Positions 39,068-48,347 are shown, counted from the first letter of the stretch. The stretch: DNA of 64,000 nucleotides from Gallionellales bacterium GWA2_60_142 (GCA_001801085.1 MGWR01000061.1:1-64000), one strand, 5' to 3'. A program made the numbers and translations. Notes: a model not told the origin generated them from the sequence alone.

Positions 39068-40006
39068 ATGTCCAATTCTGGCAACACCAACAGTCGAATA
39101 TCGCATGCCTGCGTCATCGTCACGCTAAACCCGGATACAGCACAGTTCCATCGTGTATTGGACGCATCACTTGCTCAATCGCCGGCAGTCATTGTAGTGG
39201 ATAACGGATCATCGCCGCAGTTCGTCGCCAGCCTGCACAACTATGCTGTGAATTCCACTAACCTGCATGTACTGCCGCTGGGGCGGAATTTTGGCATTGC
39301 CGCAGCACTCAATTTGGGAATAGCTGAAGCGAAATCCCGGGATGCCGAGTTTGTCCTGCTACTCGACCATGACAGCATTGCCGAGGCAGGGCTTCTGGAT
39401 GGATTGCTCCTGGCAATGAAAGAGACGCAACATTCCGGTGAAAAAATTGCCGCAATCGGAGCGAAGATTTTCGATCCGCGCTCAGGCGAAGAACTGGGGT
39501 TCTATCGCATGCACAATGGACACTGGGACAAGATCAAGTGTGAGGTATCGACCCATGGATTGCTTCCCTGCGATTATCTGAACTCGTCCGGCAGTTTCAT
39601 TCCCATTTCCGCATTCGAAGACATCGGACCGTTCAACGAACAATTCTTCGTCGATCACGTCGATACGGAATGGTTCATGCGTGCCCAATCGTTGGGATAT
39701 GCATGTTACGGTTTCTGCGGAGGCGCACTCGAACACTACATGGGCGATGCGGTAATCCGTTACTGGCTTTTCGGATGGCGGCATATGCCGCGCCGCAGCC
39801 CCCAAAGGCACTACTATATCGTGCGCAACAGCTTGTGGCTCTATCGCTATGCTTATGTCCCACTCGCCTGGAAGTTTAACAATTTCATCAAGCTATTATT
39901 TACACTCCTTTACTTCTCCCTTTTCGACATGCAACGAGCTGATCAATTCAAACGGATCCTGAAAGGATTGATCGATGGCATCAAAGGAGAACACCGAGCA
40001 GCATGA
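39068..40006 (+). CDS. Family 2 glycosyltransferase, rhamnosyltransferase-like (paralogue)
   Basis: 312 residues from ATG 39068, with GGAAG 5-6 bases upstream; an ATG at 39020 is possible. It shows the same motif order as the gene at 37993: ACVIVTLNPD, VIVVDNGSS, NFGIAAALNLGIAEA, FVLLLDHDSI, FFVDHVDTEWFMRAQSLGYACY. The two genes are divergently transcribed paralogues that may add successive residues. Product specificity is not shown by the sequence. A C-terminal hydrophobic stretch (FNNFIKLLFTLLYFSLF) suggests membrane contact. Confidence 0.82.
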   Translation: MSNSGNTNSRISHACVIVTLNPDTAQFHRVLDASLAQSPAVIVVDNGSSPQFVASLHNYAVNSTNLHVLPLGRNFGIAAALNLGIAEAKSRDAEFVLLLDHDSIAEAGLLDGLLLAMKETQHSGEKIAAIGAKIFDPRSGEELGFYRMHNGHWDKIKCEVSTHGLLPCDYLNSSGSFIPISAFEDIGPFNEQFFVDHVDTEWFMRAQSLGYACYGFCGGALEHYMGDAVIRYWLFGWRHMPRRSPQRHYYIVRNSLWLYRYAYVPLAWKFNNFIKLLFTLLYFSLFDMQRADQFKRILKGLIDGIKGEHRAA

Positions 40007-40012
40007 GAAGTA

Positions 40013-41221
40013 TTACTGCTCAACCAGTTTTCCAATCAATGCAGCATAGCGAGAAGCCACGATTGACCAATCGAAATTTCGTATTACATGGTCTCTACCC
40101 TTGATTGCCAGTTGCCTGCGCAACTCAGGCTTCGCCAATAACGTCACCACCGCGCTGACAATCGCTTCCGGACTTTTCTGCGGTACGAGAAAACCGGTAT
40201 CCTCATGAACAACGACGTCCCGTATCGCAAGCAAATCGGAGGCGACAACCGGGCATTCACAGGCCAGAGCCTCCACCAGCACCAGTCCCAGCCCCTCCTG
40301 ATCGCCTTGGACTGTGACAATGGATGGCGCCACGAAAACTGTTGCCCGTCTATATAGCTCGGGGATTTCCGAATTATTCAGAGAACCAAGGAAAGTGACC
40401 GCGTGGGCGATACCGAGCCGGTCGGCCTGCTGCTTCAACGCATTTTCTTCAGGACCATTACCGACAACGCTGAGATGCACGCCAGGACATTGCCTGATGA
40501 TTTCCGGCATTGCATCGAGCAAATAGGTGACGCCTTTTTTTTCAACCAAACGCCCGACAAACAGCAATTCGTTATCAGAGCACACACTTGTTGTGCTTGG
40601 TGAAAAACGCTCCCGTGTATCGACGCCCATGGAGATGGTTCGCAACTGCTCCGTCTTCGCCCCCAGCGACAGGGCGCAATCCGCCACTGCCTTGCTGACT
40701 ACCGTCAGCAGCGACGAACTGCGGATGACCCAGCGTTTTATCCGGTTTAGCAGCCAACCGTTCAATCCCAGCAGATCGCCGCCATGCGAAGTACAAATCC
40801 AAGGCGGCATATTTTTGATGAGCAGGCCGACAATCGCGACTGTCAGCCCTTGCGGGATAATCCAGTGCGCATGGATTGCATCAATACGTTGATGCCTCAA
40901 AATTCGCCATAGTGCAGCAAGTTGCGAGATGAAAAAAAACGGCAGCAAGAGATAACACCAGCGGCTTCGCTTAAGGTTGGCAAGGATCCCCCCCTGATAG
41001 GCCAGCCTTTCCCATCGCGCAAAAAAATAGCGGAAGCGCACAACATCGATACCCGCCATACTCTCGGAACACTTCGCCCCATCGGCATGAGGCGCCAGCA
41101 CGAGCACATCGAATTGACCATCTAGCCTCCGACACAATTCAAAAACAAACGGAGGCTCTTTATCCCCAACCCATCTGGGGAAGGTAGAGGTCAATACCAA
41201 TACTTTTTTTCTACTGGTCAC
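40013..41221 (-). CDS. Family 4 glycosyltransferase
   Basis: 402 residues, retaining GT-B. The N-terminal domain begins KVLVLTSTFPRWVGDKEPPFV; the C-terminal donor-binding domain has ELLFVGRLVEKKGVTYLLDAM, ISMGVD, and EGLGLVLVEALACECPVVASD (the E-x7-E signature of GT4, near residue 300). It overlaps the upstream DPM1-like gene by 11 bases, so it belongs to the same minus-strand transcript as the GT-C gene. Likely sugar donor is a UDP- or GDP-sugar, not determinable here. Confidence 0.85.
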   Translation of the reverse strand: MTSRKKVLVLTSTFPRWVGDKEPPFVFELCRRLDGQFDVLVLAPHADGAKCSESMAGIDVVRFRYFFARWERLAYQGGILANLKRSRWCYLLLPFFFISQLAALWRILRHQRIDAIHAHWIIPQGLTVAIVGLLIKNMPPWICTSHGGDLLGLNGWLLNRIKRWVIRSSSLLTVVSKAVADCALSLGAKTEQLRTISMGVDTRERFSPSTTSVCSDNELLFVGRLVEKKGVTYLLDAMPEIIRQCPGVHLSVVGNGPEENALKQQADRLGIAHAVTFLGSLNNSEIPELYRRATVFVAPSIVTVQGDQEGLGLVLVEALACECPVVASDLLAIRDVVVHEDTGFLVPQKSPEAIVSAVVTLLAKPELRRQLAIKGRDHVIRNFDWSIVASRYAALIGKLVEQ

Positions 41222-42068
41222 TGTCTTTATAAGCCAGCATGGTGATTTGCTCGGACACCAAACCGATCAAGAAAACAACCATCGCCGTGATAAACAGCAG
41301 CGCGCTCATGTTGGTAAAGCGGTGCAATGTCAGATAGGTATAGGCATAATTACCCGCGCCCAGCAGGAAAAAAAGCGCGCTGATCGGGAAGAATAGTTTC
41401 AGCGGCGAATACAACGAACCGATTTTGAAAATGATAAGCAGAAACCTCACCCCATCGCGCATGATGCGCATATGGCTGCTGTTGCCAATACGCTTGGGAG
41501 CATGGATGGGCACATACCCCACGCTATAGCCCGCCCGGAAGAAACTCATGGTAATGGTAGTCGGATAGGAAAACCCATTCGGCAGCATGTAAAGGAACTT
41601 GCGGAACTTGTCGGCCTTGACCGCCCTGAAGCCCGAAGTCAGATCGTCCACTTTTTGCCCCACCATCCAGCTAGACAACCAATTGTAGAACCCGTTGGCG
41701 AACGCCCGGTGCGCGCCGGCCTGCGAACCTCTGCTGCGCGCACCCACCACCATGTCGTAGCCTTGGGCGAGTTTCTCCAGCAACAAAGGAATATCTTGCG
41801 GCTGATGTTGGCCGTCGGCGTCCATGAAAACCAGCACATCCCCATTCGCGGCGCGCGCGCCGGACTTAACCGACGCGCCATTACCCTTTGGGTAAGGATG
41901 ACTGAACACTCGCACGGGGAACTCCGCGCATACCGCCAGTGTGTCGTCATCCGAACCGTCGTTAACAATGATGATTTCCGCATTCGGCAATATCGTCACC
42001 ACTTCCGGAAGCAAATGGCGCAATCCTTCCGCCTCGTTACGCGCCGGAATAACCAATGTGAGATTCAT
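41211..42068 (-). CDS. Polyprenol-phosphate sugar transferase (DPM1/GtrB-like)
   Basis: 285 residues. GT2 catalytic domain similar to dolichol-phosphate-mannose synthase: TLVIPARNEAEGL, IIIVNDGSDDDTL, VLVFMDADGQHQPQDI (DxD), VVGARSRGSQ. Two C-terminal membrane helices (FFPISALFFLLGAGNYAYTYL; MSALLFITAMVVFLIGLV) match GtrB. It would charge undecaprenyl phosphate with one sugar, used by a GT-C enzyme on the outer face. The GT-C gene 45 bases upstream on the same strand fits that role; no GtrA-like flippase gene is seen. Confidence 0.82.
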   Translation of the reverse strand: MNLTLVIPARNEAEGLRHLLPEVVTILPNAEIIIVNDGSDDDTLAVCAEFPVRVFSHPYPKGNGASVKSGARAANGDVLVFMDADGQHQPQDIPLLLEKLAQGYDMVVGARSRGSQAGAHRAFANGFYNWLSSWMVGQKVDDLTSGFRAVKADKFRKFLYMLPNGFSYPTTITMSFFRAGYSVGYVPIHAPKRIGNSSHMRIMRDGVRFLLIIFKIGSLYSPLKLFFPISALFFLLGAGNYAYTYLTLHRFTNMSALLFITAMVVFLIGLVSEQITMLAYKDSDQ

Positions 42069-42112
42069 AAACGGCCTTGTCTTTTGTTATAAACACGCAG
42101 GGGAGCTGCGCG

Positions 42113-43858
42113 TCATTTTAACAGCTCCGCCTTTGGCCGGATTTCCGGCGGCAGGTTGGCAAACGCCGAGACTATCTGGTCCCTGAGGCTACCGGCTAGC
42201 TGCGGATTCGACAAGGCCGCACGGTAAAGGCGCTCAACGACTTCCGCATTGACTACAAAATAACCGCTGGCAATATCCCGGGTCGCGCCAATGAGAGAAT
42301 TCTTGTTTGGCGGCCCAAAAGGAACCGTCGCAAGGCGCTGCTCCAGTTCTACAAGCAAAGCGTCCTCCTGCGGCAATCTTCTTTCCGCATTCACCGCCAG
42401 AATACCTAGCAACCCAGCAATGCTGGTCGGCGCGTTATCTGCGGCCTGCCGATAATGAAATAGCGCCTTGTTATAGAGATCGACCGCATCCTCCTGCGAG
42501 GTGGGCGGCAAATGGTCGTAAAGTGCTGCTAGGTCGGTATGCGCCCGCACCGAACCCGGATGCCGCTCCGCCTCCAACATGCGCATCTGGAGCGTATCGC
42601 CCCACTGCAGGGCGCGGGTTGCGGTCAGTCCGGCGAACAGGACTACCAGCACCACGAAAGCCGCCCGGCGCAGGCGCAAACTGGACAAATGAATCCGGGA
42701 ATTTAATGCGTAATAGGCCAAGGGCAGCAGAATGCCGAGCATGGGCAAATAATTGCGGTGTTCGAAGGCGATTTCCAGCGGGATGACGGTGGACTCCAAC
42801 GCATGACCGGTCAAAAAGAACGCAATCCCGAAAGCACTTATGGGGTGCTTGTTGCGCAATGCGAATGCGCCCCCCATCAGCAATAACAGACCCGCAATGG
42901 CAGGTAACGTCGTCCATGGCGCAAGCAGGCTCCTCGAAATCAGGAAATCGTCGTGGTGCAGCCCCATCTCGCTCATGCTAGGCAGCACAATCATGTGCAT
43001 GTAGAACCACAGCACGCGCACCTCCGTCATCAAGCGCTCGGACAGCGAAAAATCGCGCCACGAATATCCCGCCAGAATCAGCTCGGGATTATTCAGAACG
43101 TAAATCAGACCTGCTAACACGGGGATTGCGGCCGACAGTCCCACCATCGCCACCAGAATGCGGCGACTGCTTTGATCGGACGCATTCCAGCGCAGCAAGG
43201 TCGCCTCAATCACCAGAATGAACAAGGGCAGCAAGGCGCCGTTTTCCTTGCTGAGCGCAGCAAGCGGCGTGAAAAGGAATATGGCCGTACTGATCGCAAT
43301 AAAACCCGACCTATTTCCGCCCTGCAGTTTTTCTCTGCCATACAGATACAACACCAGTCCGGCCAGCGTGAACAATGCCGACAGGCTGGTCATGCGCTGC
43401 ACCACATACAGCACTCCGGTCAGGTTGAAGGGATGCAGCAGCCAGGCTGCGGCGACGGCGAGGGCAACCCAGGTTGCGAAATCCCTTTGCGGTGCTGCCC
43501 GCCGAATGCGCAGATGCAGGCCGAGCAGCATCCGGACAAACACGAATACCAATATCCCGTTGACCAGGTGGATCGCCAGGTTGGTTGCCTTGAAATAATA
43601 GGGGGCCATGCCCGAAAAATAATAATTGACAGCGAAACTCGCCATGCTGATGGGCCGCCCCAGCGGGCCGGCGCCGCCCGAGAAGGCTGCCTGCCAGAGT
43701 ACGGCGAAATCCAGACTTTCGATTCTCAGGTAGTGATTCAGGCGGAGGTTGGCCCCATCGTCGAAAACGAAATGCCCCTCCAGTCCCGGCAGGTAGCAGA
43801 TTACAGCAAGGGCGCAAATGCAAAACAATAAGGCGAGTTTAATAATGAGAATACGCAT
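42113..43858 (-). CDS. GT-C-like membrane glycosyltransferase with C-terminal TPR region
   Basis: 581 residues with about 10 membrane helices. The N-terminal loop FVFDDGANLRLNHYL carries an Asp-Asp pair where PMT/TMTC-type GT-C enzymes have their acidic motif; PLGRPISMASFAVNYYF follows. The final 150 residues are soluble and helical, compatible with TPR or similar repeats (VRAHTDLAALYDHL; DLYNKALFHYRQAADN). It starts just after the pilA terminator. Candidate role: transfer of an undecaprenyl-linked sugar to pilin or LPS. That is inference from neighbours (pilA, GtrB-like); O-antigen ligase/polymerase is the alternative. Confidence 0.6.
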   Translation of the reverse strand: MRILIIKLALLFCICALAVICYLPGLEGHFVFDDGANLRLNHYLRIESLDFAVLWQAAFSGGAGPLGRPISMASFAVNYYFSGMAPYYFKATNLAIHLVNGILVFVFVRMLLGLHLRIRRAAPQRDFATWVALAVAAAWLLHPFNLTGVLYVVQRMTSLSALFTLAGLVLYLYGREKLQGGNRSGFIAISTAIFLFTPLAALSKENGALLPLFILVIEATLLRWNASDQSSRRILVAMVGLSAAIPVLAGLIYVLNNPELILAGYSWRDFSLSERLMTEVRVLWFYMHMIVLPSMSEMGLHHDDFLISRSLLAPWTTLPAIAGLLLLMGGAFALRNKHPISAFGIAFFLTGHALESTVIPLEIAFEHRNYLPMLGILLPLAYYALNSRIHLSSLRLRRAAFVVLVVLFAGLTATRALQWGDTLQMRMLEAERHPGSVRAHTDLAALYDHLPPTSQEDAVDLYNKALFHYRQAADNAPTSIAGLLGILAVNAERRLPQEDALLVELEQRLATVPFGPPNKNSLIGATRDIASGYFVVNAEVVERLYRAALSNPQLAGSLRDQIVSAFANLPPEIRPKAELLK

Positions 43859-43870
43859 AGATGTAAAAAA

Positions 43871-43886
43871 GGGGGCTTACGCCCCC
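43871..43886 (-). terminator. pilA terminator
   Basis: Stem GGGGGC/GCCCCC (with AAG and CTT extending it) and loop GTAA on the minus strand, followed by TTTTTT. It separates pilA from the GT-C gene, so downstream genes would depend on read-through or their own promoter. Confidence 0.85.
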
Positions 43887-43915
43887 TTCATTATGTCGGA
43901 TTAATCAATCAATGA

Positions 43916-44377
43916 TTAAGACTTAGGATAGTATTTTGTAGGAACAGTACCGCCAACAGCCCACTCTACTCCACCAGCGCCGCAAGTCGGTGTCCATGTA
44001 ACAGTCTTAGTTATAGTATCAGAGGGTAATCCAGTCGCTACAGTCGTGGCTGTAATCACACCTGTAGCTGCCGTAACAGCACCACTTGCCATATATTTTG
44101 CAGCCGATACATTAAGCGAGTTATCAGCCGTTCCAGTGACAGCAGCAAGAGAAGCGCCAGTTAGTGTTACAAAATCACCAGCTTCATCAACGCCGCCTTC
44201 GCTACAATAAAGACCGATAGCAGTCCGCGCCGGGCTGGTCAGGCTGGTCAGTTCAGTCAGCTTGGACTTGACTGTGTAGTCCTGGTAAGCCGGAATCGCC
44301 ACTGCCGCCAGAATGCCGATGATCGCAACCACGATCATCAGTTCGATCAGGGTAAAACCTTTTTGTACGTTTTTCAT
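43916..44377 (-). CDS. pilA: Type IV pilin (major pilin, PilA-like)
   Basis: 153 residue prepilin. Class IVa leader MKNVQKG, cleaved before Phe8 (GFTLIE), with the essential Glu at mature position 5 and a hydrophobic helix ([19 protein letters not shown]). Two Cys (58 and 132) could form a disulfide. The mature chain is very rich in Thr, Ala and Ser, and the protein ends in PKS, with Ser as the last residue, the position glycosylated by TfpO in some Pseudomonas pilins. Transcription appears sigma-54 dependent (44466-44480). AGGAG precedes the ATG. Confidence 0.95.
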   Translation of the reverse strand: MKNVQKGFTLIELMIVVAIIGILAAVAIPAYQDYTVKSKLTELTSLTSPARTAIGLYCSEGGVDEAGDFVTLTGASLAAVTGTADNSLNVSAAKYMASGAVTAATGVITATTVATGLPSDTITKTVTWTPTCGAGGVEWAVGGTVPTKYYPKS

Positions 44378-44465
44378 GTAAAGCTCCTTTAAGAGTTATT
44401 AGCCATTCGATCAAGCCATCGGCCCGGTCTACGGTTAACACACATCGTGTGTTGCCTGAGTTAAC

Positions 44466-44480
44466 GCAATAGCCGTGCCA
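44466..44480 (-). promoter_or_regulatory. Sigma-54 promoter of pilA
   Basis: Minus strand TGGCACG-gcta-TTGC: a near-perfect -24/-12 element (TGGCACG at 44474-44480, TTGC at 44466-44469). Start of transcription is expected near 44455, about 78 bases before the ATG. PilS/PilR control is expected from known type IV pilin systems; those genes are not in the window. Confidence 0.85.
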
Positions 44481-44591
44481 AGATCGCAACTCTATGTTTC
44501 ATATAGACACAACAAGATACCGAAACAGCCTCATCGGGATTAAGGCGACCAATATTGACTGCAAACTGACGATTTTTGTCACTCAACAACC

Positions 44592-45167
44592 TCAAGCGCT
44601 ATGCAACTTCAGCATCGCCGCTTCGCTCTTGCCCTCGACGACCAGATGGGCGACATCCTGCGCGCGCTGCATCGCTTCGTCTATCAGCGCCCGCTCCTCG
44701 CGGCGCGGGTCGTTCAGCACAAAGTTGGACACTTCGCTGCGTTCGCCGGGATGGCCTATGCCGAGGCGCAGCCGCCAAAAGTCCTTCGTGCCCAGATGAG
44801 CGATGATGTCCTTCAGGCCGTTGTGTCCGCCGTGGCCGCCACCTAGTTTCAGCTTGGCGCTGCCCGGCGGCAGGTCCAGTTCGTCGTGCACGACCAGGAT
44901 CTCGGCCGGAGCGATCTTGTAAAACTGCGCCAGCGCACCGACCGCGCGGCCGCTGACGTTCATGAAGGTCTGGGGCTTGAGCAGGAAGATTTCGCGCCCA
45001 TGCAGTTGGCCGCGCGCAGCCAATCCGTGGAACTTGGCCTCGCTCCTGAAACTCAGGTTGTGCATGCGCGCGAACTCATCCAGCCACCAGAATCCGGCGT
45101 TATGGCGGGTGTTCTCGTATTCGCGGCCGGGATTGCCCAGCCCGACGATCAGGCGTATCGAACTCAT
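44592..45167 (-). CDS. pth: Peptidyl-tRNA hydrolase
   Basis: Releases tRNA from stalled peptidyl-tRNA. 191 residues. Family motifs: [21 protein letters not shown] at the start with catalytic His in [29 protein letters not shown] with the catalytic Asp, and [15 protein letters not shown]. It is the last gene in the prs-rplY-pth order, separated from rplY by a REP-like repeat and terminator. Confidence 0.97.
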   Translation of the reverse strand: MSSIRLIVGLGNPGREYENTRHNAGFWWLDEFARMHNLSFRSEAKFHGLAARGQLHGREIFLLKPQTFMNVSGRAVGALAQFYKIAPAEILVVHDELDLPPGSAKLKLGGGHGGHNGLKDIIAHLGTKDFWRLRLGIGHPGERSEVSNFVLNDPRREERALIDEAMQRAQDVAHLVVEGKSEAAMLKLHSA

Positions 45168-45234
45168 GATGCGTTAATCCAAAAAATCATTAGAGAAATT
45201 CATAAAGGGTCGCCCCTACCAAAACTGCCCCCCT

Positions 45235-45304
45235 GTAGGAGCGGCTTCAGCCGCGATAGACACATCGCACATCACCATCCCTTCGCGGCTAAAGCCGCTC
45301 CTAC
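45235..45304. repeat. REP-like inverted pair, copy 2
   Basis: gtaggagcggcttcagccgcgata on the left and the inverted form ttcgcggctaaagccgctcctac on the right, about 23 bases apart. Same family as 9108-9178 and 48277-48347. Confidence 0.85.
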
Positions 45305-45337
45305 AAAGGGCTAGCGGTTATTCCGCAACCAATAAAA

Positions 45338-45370
45338 AACCCGCCATGCCGGTATCAGCGATGGCGGGTT
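45338..45370 (-). terminator. rplY terminator
   Basis: 10 bp stem AACCCGCCAT/ATGGCGGGTT with 13-base loop; on the minus strand it is followed by TTTTTTATT. Confidence 0.85.
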
Positions 45371-45393
45371 GTGTGGGTCAGCAGACCCCGTTA

Positions 45394-46026
45394 TTACTTC
45401 TTGGCGGCAGGTGCAGCGGCCTCGGCTGCCGGTTCGGCAGCAGCCGCTTCGATTGCACCGCGCGGCACTTGCACGGTTGCCACCACGGCTTCGCCTGTGT
45501 GAGTGCCGTGTGCAGCGATTTCCACGCCCTTCGGCAGCTTCAGGTCGGCGACGTGAACGGAATGGCCCAGTTCCAGCTTGCCCAGATCCACTTCGATGAA
45601 GGCCGGCAGGTCTTTCGGCAGGCAGGTGATGTCCAGATCGTGGATCACGTGGCTGATCTTGCCGCCGCCGGTCTTCACGCCGGGAGCGATTTCTTCGTTC
45701 AGGAAGTGCAGCGGCACCTTCTTGTGCATCTTGTGCGTCGGGTCGATGCGCTGGAAGTCGATATGCTGGACTTGCTGGCGGAACGGGTGCATCACGAAGT
45801 CGCGCAGCAGCACGGTTTCCTTCTTGCCTTCGACATTCAGCGACAGCACGGAAGCGTGGAACGCCTCGGAACGCAGCTTGTAGTAGATCTCGTTATGGTC
45901 CAGATCGATCGCGACGGCGTCGCCGGAACCGTAGACAACACCTGGCACGCGGCCGGTGTTACGCAGACGGCGGCTCGCACCCGTACCTTGCGTCTTGCGA
46001 ATTGTTGCATTGATTTCGATAGTCAT
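45394..46026 (-). CDS. rplY: 50S ribosomal protein L25 (CTC/TL5 type)
   Basis: Binds 5S rRNA. 210 residues from ATG 46026 (MTIEINATIRKTQGTGASRRLRN), with GGAGAAG upstream; the longer frame to 46083 lacks support. N-terminal L25 beta-barrel (KTQGTGASRRLRNTGRVPGVVYG) and the long C-terminal CTC domain (VDLGKLELGHSVHVADLKLPKGVE). The Ala/Glu-rich tail (AAAAEPAAEAAAPAAKK) is common in this form. Downstream of prs and followed by a strong terminator. Confidence 0.95.
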   Translation of the reverse strand: MTIEINATIRKTQGTGASRRLRNTGRVPGVVYGSGDAVAIDLDHNEIYYKLRSEAFHASVLSLNVEGKKETVLLRDFVMHPFRQQVQHIDFQRIDPTHKMHKKVPLHFLNEEIAPGVKTGGGKISHVIHDLDITCLPKDLPAFIEVDLGKLELGHSVHVADLKLPKGVEIAAHGTHTGEAVVATVQVPRGAIEAAAAEPAAEAAAPAAKK

Positions 46027-46110
46027 TTCACTTCTCCAAAAAACAGAATCCTCCGCGACCAGAGGATTCAACATTTGCGGCAACCAACATGGTTACCGCT
46101 AAAACTTGTT

Positions 46111-46210
46111 GTAGGGTGGGCACCGCTTTTGTGCCCACGCGGATTCTTACAGCGTGGGCACACCCAAAGGGTGCAAGAACCTCTTCGAGGCAAAAAAGTG
46201 CCCACGCTAC
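46111..46210. repeat. GTAGGGTGGGCAC inverted repeat, copy 3
   Basis: It begins gtagggtgggcaccg and ends tgcccacgctac, with inner arms gtgcccacgcgg and agcgtgggcaca. An extra hairpin-bearing insertion (acccaaagggtgcaag...) makes it longer than the other copies. Between prs and rplY. Confidence 0.8.
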
Positions 46211-46213
46211 TAC

Positions 46214-47164
46214 TTACTCGGTGAACAGCGAGCTCACCGATTCTTCGTTATTGATGCGACGGATGGTTTCCGCCAGCAATTCTGCGGTACTCAGTTGGCG
46301 AATGCGCTTGCAGTTGCGTGCGGCTTCGTTCAACGGAATGGTGTCGGTGACCACCAGTTCGTCCAGCGCGGAGTTTTCAATGCGCTCGATCGCGGGACCG
46401 GACAGCACCGGATGCGTACAGTAGGCCAGCACGCGCGATGCACCCTTTTCCTTCAGCGCGTTCGCGGCTTCGCACAGCGTGTTGGCGGTGTCCACCATGT
46501 CGTCCATGATCAGGCAGGTGCGGCCTACCACGTCGCCGATGATGTTCATCACCTTCGCCACGTTCGGCTTCGGGCGGCGCTTGTCGATGATCGCCAGATC
46601 TGCATCCAGTTCCTTCGCCAGCGCGCGGGCACGCACCACGCCGCCAACGTCCGGCGACACGACGATCAGATTCGGGTAGCTGCACTTGCGCACATCGTCC
46701 AGCAGAATCGGGCTGGCATAGATGTTGTCCACCGGCACATCGAAGAAGCCCTGAATCTGGTCGGAGTGCAAGTCCATCGTCAGCACGCGGTCCACGCCGG
46801 CGCTGGAAAGCATGTCGGCGACAACCTTCGCGGTGATCGCGACGCGTGCGGAACGCGGACGGCGATCCTGGCGCGCATAGCCGAAATACGGGATCGCGGC
46901 AGTGATACGGCCGGCGGAAGCGCGCTTGAGCGCATCCACCATCACCATCACTTCCATCAGGTTATCGTTGGTTGGTACACAGGTGGACTGCAACACGAAA
47001 ACGTCCTTGCCGCGCACGTTCTCCAGCAGCTCGACCATCACTTCGCCGTCGGAGAAGCGGCCTACTGTGGCGCGACCGAGATTGATATTGAGATGCTGCG
47101 CGACTGCTTCCGCGAGCTTAGGATTGGCATTGCCGGTGAACACCATCAACCTGTCGTGTGACAC
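46214..47164 (-). CDS. prs: Ribose-phosphate pyrophosphokinase
   Basis: Makes PRPP from ribose 5-phosphate and ATP for nucleotide, His and Trp synthesis. 316 residues, normal length. Motifs: [39 protein letters not shown] (ATP site), [13 protein letters not shown], and the PRPP-binding [17 protein letters not shown] (about residues 218-234). It follows tRNA-Gln and ispE on the same strand and precedes rplY. Confidence 0.97.
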   Translation of the reverse strand: MSHDRLMVFTGNANPKLAEAVAQHLNINLGRATVGRFSDGEVMVELLENVRGKDVFVLQSTCVPTNDNLMEVMVMVDALKRASAGRITAAIPYFGYARQDRRPRSARVAITAKVVADMLSSAGVDRVLTMDLHSDQIQGFFDVPVDNIYASPILLDDVRKCSYPNLIVVSPDVGGVVRARALAKELDADLAIIDKRRPKPNVAKVMNIIGDVVGRTCLIMDDMVDTANTLCEAANALKEKGASRVLAYCTHPVLSGPAIERIENSALDELVVTDTIPLNEAARNCKRIRQLSTAELLAETIRRINNEESVSSLFTE

Positions 47165-47272
47165 GTCAACCCCTTAAAGAAACGAGAAAATGAGGCGATG
47201 CCCCAATAAACAGAATTTCGACGCCTATCGACGCGAGCTTCGCTCACATTGACAGACGCCAAAACCGAAATT

Positions 47273-47347
47273 TGGCTGGGGAGGTAGGGATCGAACCTAC
47301 GAATGCCGGAATCAAAATCCGGTGCCTTACCACTTGGCGACTCCCCA
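47273..47347 (-). tRNA. tRNA-Gln (UUG)
   Basis: 75 bases with encoded CCA. Acceptor stem TGGGGAG/CTCCCCA; anticodon stem CCGGA/TCCGG around the loop TTTTGAT, giving anticodon TTG (Gln, CAA); T loop with GTTCGATCC. It lies between ispE and prs, a known betaproteobacterial order. Confidence 0.97.
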
Positions 47348-47386
47348 TCTAACTTTGTACGGGCACGGCGCGCCGCGCCCCTACCC

Positions 47387-48229
47387 TCAATCAGACACCC
47401 AATCGTGCAACGGGTGCTTCATCAAACCTTGCGCAACCACACCGCGCATATCCTCCGGCAATTGCCCGAGCACCGCTTCCGCCTGGCTGCGGCTCGCAAA
47501 CTCCGCGAATACGCATGCTCCCGATCCGGTCATCACCGCCTTGCCGTAGTTGCTCAGACTGTCTATATGTCGAGCCACTTCCGGGTAGAGCTTGCACGCC
47601 ACCGGCTGCAAATCGTTGCGCAATTTTGTCTGCGGCATCGAGAGGGCGCGCATTGTGATGGAAACGGAATCTCGTGTCAATTCCGGATGCGTAAAAATTT
47701 TCGCGGTCGGCACATGGGCCGGCGGGAACAGCACGACATACCAAGCTTCCGGCAAGGCGCAGGCTTGCAATTCCTCGCCCACCCCCTCGGCGAAGGCGTT
47801 CTCGCCGAACACGAACACCGGCACATCCGCCCCCAGCTTCAAACCCAATTGCATCAGGCGTTCGCGCGACAGACCGAGAGACCATAAACGATTCAACGCG
47901 ATCAGCGTGGTCGCCGCATCCGAACTGCCTCCGCCCAGCCCGCCGCCCATAGGGATGCGCTTCTCTATCGCGATATCAACGCCCATCGTGCAACCGGTCT
48001 CCGCTTGCAGCAGGCGGGCTGCGCGCACGCACAGATCATGTTCTTCCGGCACGCCCTCGACGCTGTTGGTGCGATGCACCTCGCCGTCGTTGCGCGACTC
48101 GAAGTGCAGCGTGTCCTGCAGATCGATGAAGCGGAACAGCGTCTGCAACAAGTGATAGCCGTCCGGGCGACGACCGACCACATGCAGAAACAGGTTGAGT
48201 TTCGCCGGAGCGGGGCAAGTCAGCTTCAT
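47387..48229 (-). CDS. ispE: 4-diphosphocytidyl-2-C-methyl-D-erythritol kinase
   Basis: Fourth step of the MEP isoprenoid pathway. GHMP kinase of 280 residues from ATG 48229 (MKLTCPAPAKLNLFLHVVG); the ORF extends to 48241. GHMP motif IPMGGGLGGGSSDAATTLIALNR at about residues 96-118 is the ATP loop; PAPAKLNLFLHV and GSGACVFAEF are the other signatures. Between lolB (upstream) and tRNA-Gln. Confidence 0.95.
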   Translation of the reverse strand: MKLTCPAPAKLNLFLHVVGRRPDGYHLLQTLFRFIDLQDTLHFESRNDGEVHRTNSVEGVPEEHDLCVRAARLLQAETGCTMGVDIAIEKRIPMGGGLGGGSSDAATTLIALNRLWSLGLSRERLMQLGLKLGADVPVFVFGENAFAEGVGEELQACALPEAWYVVLFPPAHVPTAKIFTHPELTRDSVSITMRALSMPQTKLRNDLQPVACKLYPEVARHIDSLSNYGKAVMTGSGACVFAEFASRSQAEAVLGQLPEDMRGVVAQGLMKHPLHDWVSD

Positions 48230-48276
48230 TCTAACGACCATGGCGGTTGACGCTCCCCCGAATGATGAAGCGCCCT

Positions 48277-48347
48277 GTAGGAGCGACTTTAGTCGCGATA
48301 GACACGCTCCAACTCCACGTAACCTTCGCGGCTAAAGCCGCTCCTAC
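48277..48347. repeat. REP-like inverted pair, copy 3
   Basis: gtaggagcgactttagtcgcgata on the left and the inverted ttcgcggctaaagccgctcctac on the right, 25 bases apart. The left arm has compensating changes (gac/gtc) that keep its inner stem paired. Confidence 0.85.
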
